NCBI GenBank assembly: GCA_046153685.1 | Contig: JBJXGH010000172.1 | Location: forward strand, 1-33,081 | Direction: 5' to 3' | Source: CAMAPP01 sp046153685 | Lineage (GTDB): Bacteria > Pseudomonadota > Alphaproteobacteria > CADEGL01 | Length of the DNA: 33,081 nucleotides | Part shown: in pieces, positions 33,081 to 33,081 of the stretch | How the letters are laid out: each line of letters starts with the position of its first letter | Position numbering within the stretch: position 1 is the stretch's first letter | Notes under the pieces: model-generated | What the model was told of the DNA's origin: nothing | What the model saw: only the letters and a program-made list of their open reading frames with translations | The model's database searches: none | Made by a program: the position numbers and the translations under genes

Positions 33081-33081
33081 G

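Overview
The window is about 33 kb of high-GC DNA (clearly well over 60% G+C by eye). Genes are dense and often co-directional, with long open antisense frames typical of such composition. The gene set (glutathione-dependent formaldehyde-activating enzyme, ZapE, a DUF1194 protein, an L-2-amino-thiazoline-4-carboxylate hydrolase-like protein, several TauD/Rieske/VOC/old-yellow-enzyme oxidoreductases) suggests a metabolically versatile alphaproteobacterium. I infer this from family distribution; no rRNA or other marker is present to place it further.

Region 1 (1-12.5 kb) is mostly chromosomal metabolism and housekeeping. In order it holds an FMN-dependent alpha-hydroxy-acid dehydrogenase, a DUF1194 secreted protein with a TauD-type dioxygenase, an RhlE-like DEAD-box helicase with a structured leader, gfa, an arsC / 3-hydroxyisobutyrate-dehydrogenase-like pair, a secreted alpha/beta hydrolase, zapE, an MDR oxidoreductase and an orphan sensor histidine kinase. 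Two copies of a 123-bp structured repeat (1224-1346 and 10850-10972, about 89% identical) each sit between convergent genes and supply the stop codon of the gene on their left.

Region 2 (12.9-23 kb) is oxidative catabolism. It has an Fe-S flavoprotein of the 2,4-dienoyl-CoA reductase / old yellow enzyme type, an EamA-type exporter, and a tight four-gene minus-strand operon (Rieske oxygenase, alpha/beta hydrolase, two-module VOC protein, RidA-family protein). That operon looks like a ring-hydroxylation, ring-cleavage, hydrolysis and deamination route. Divergent from it is an aspartate-dehydrogenase-like gene. A small Ala/Lys-rich protein and a large FAD-dependent dehydrogenase follow.

Region 3 (23-32 kb) is the most unusual part. 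A three-gene minus-strand unit encodes a small exported protein, a CsgG-family protein without a lipobox cysteine, and, 16 bp downstream, an exported protein of 2406 residues. The giant has a signal peptide, four cysteine pairs confined to its N-terminal fifth, two long charged coiled-coil regions, a glycine-zipper-like segment, a Pro/Ala linker with a duplicated unit, and a C-terminal region with the landmark residues of a protein-kinase-like fold. I suggest a CsgG-linked surface or secretion system carrying a kinase-like tip; that function is inference.

The right edge holds an ATC-hydrolase-like gene and the 3' end of a DDE transposase running off the window.
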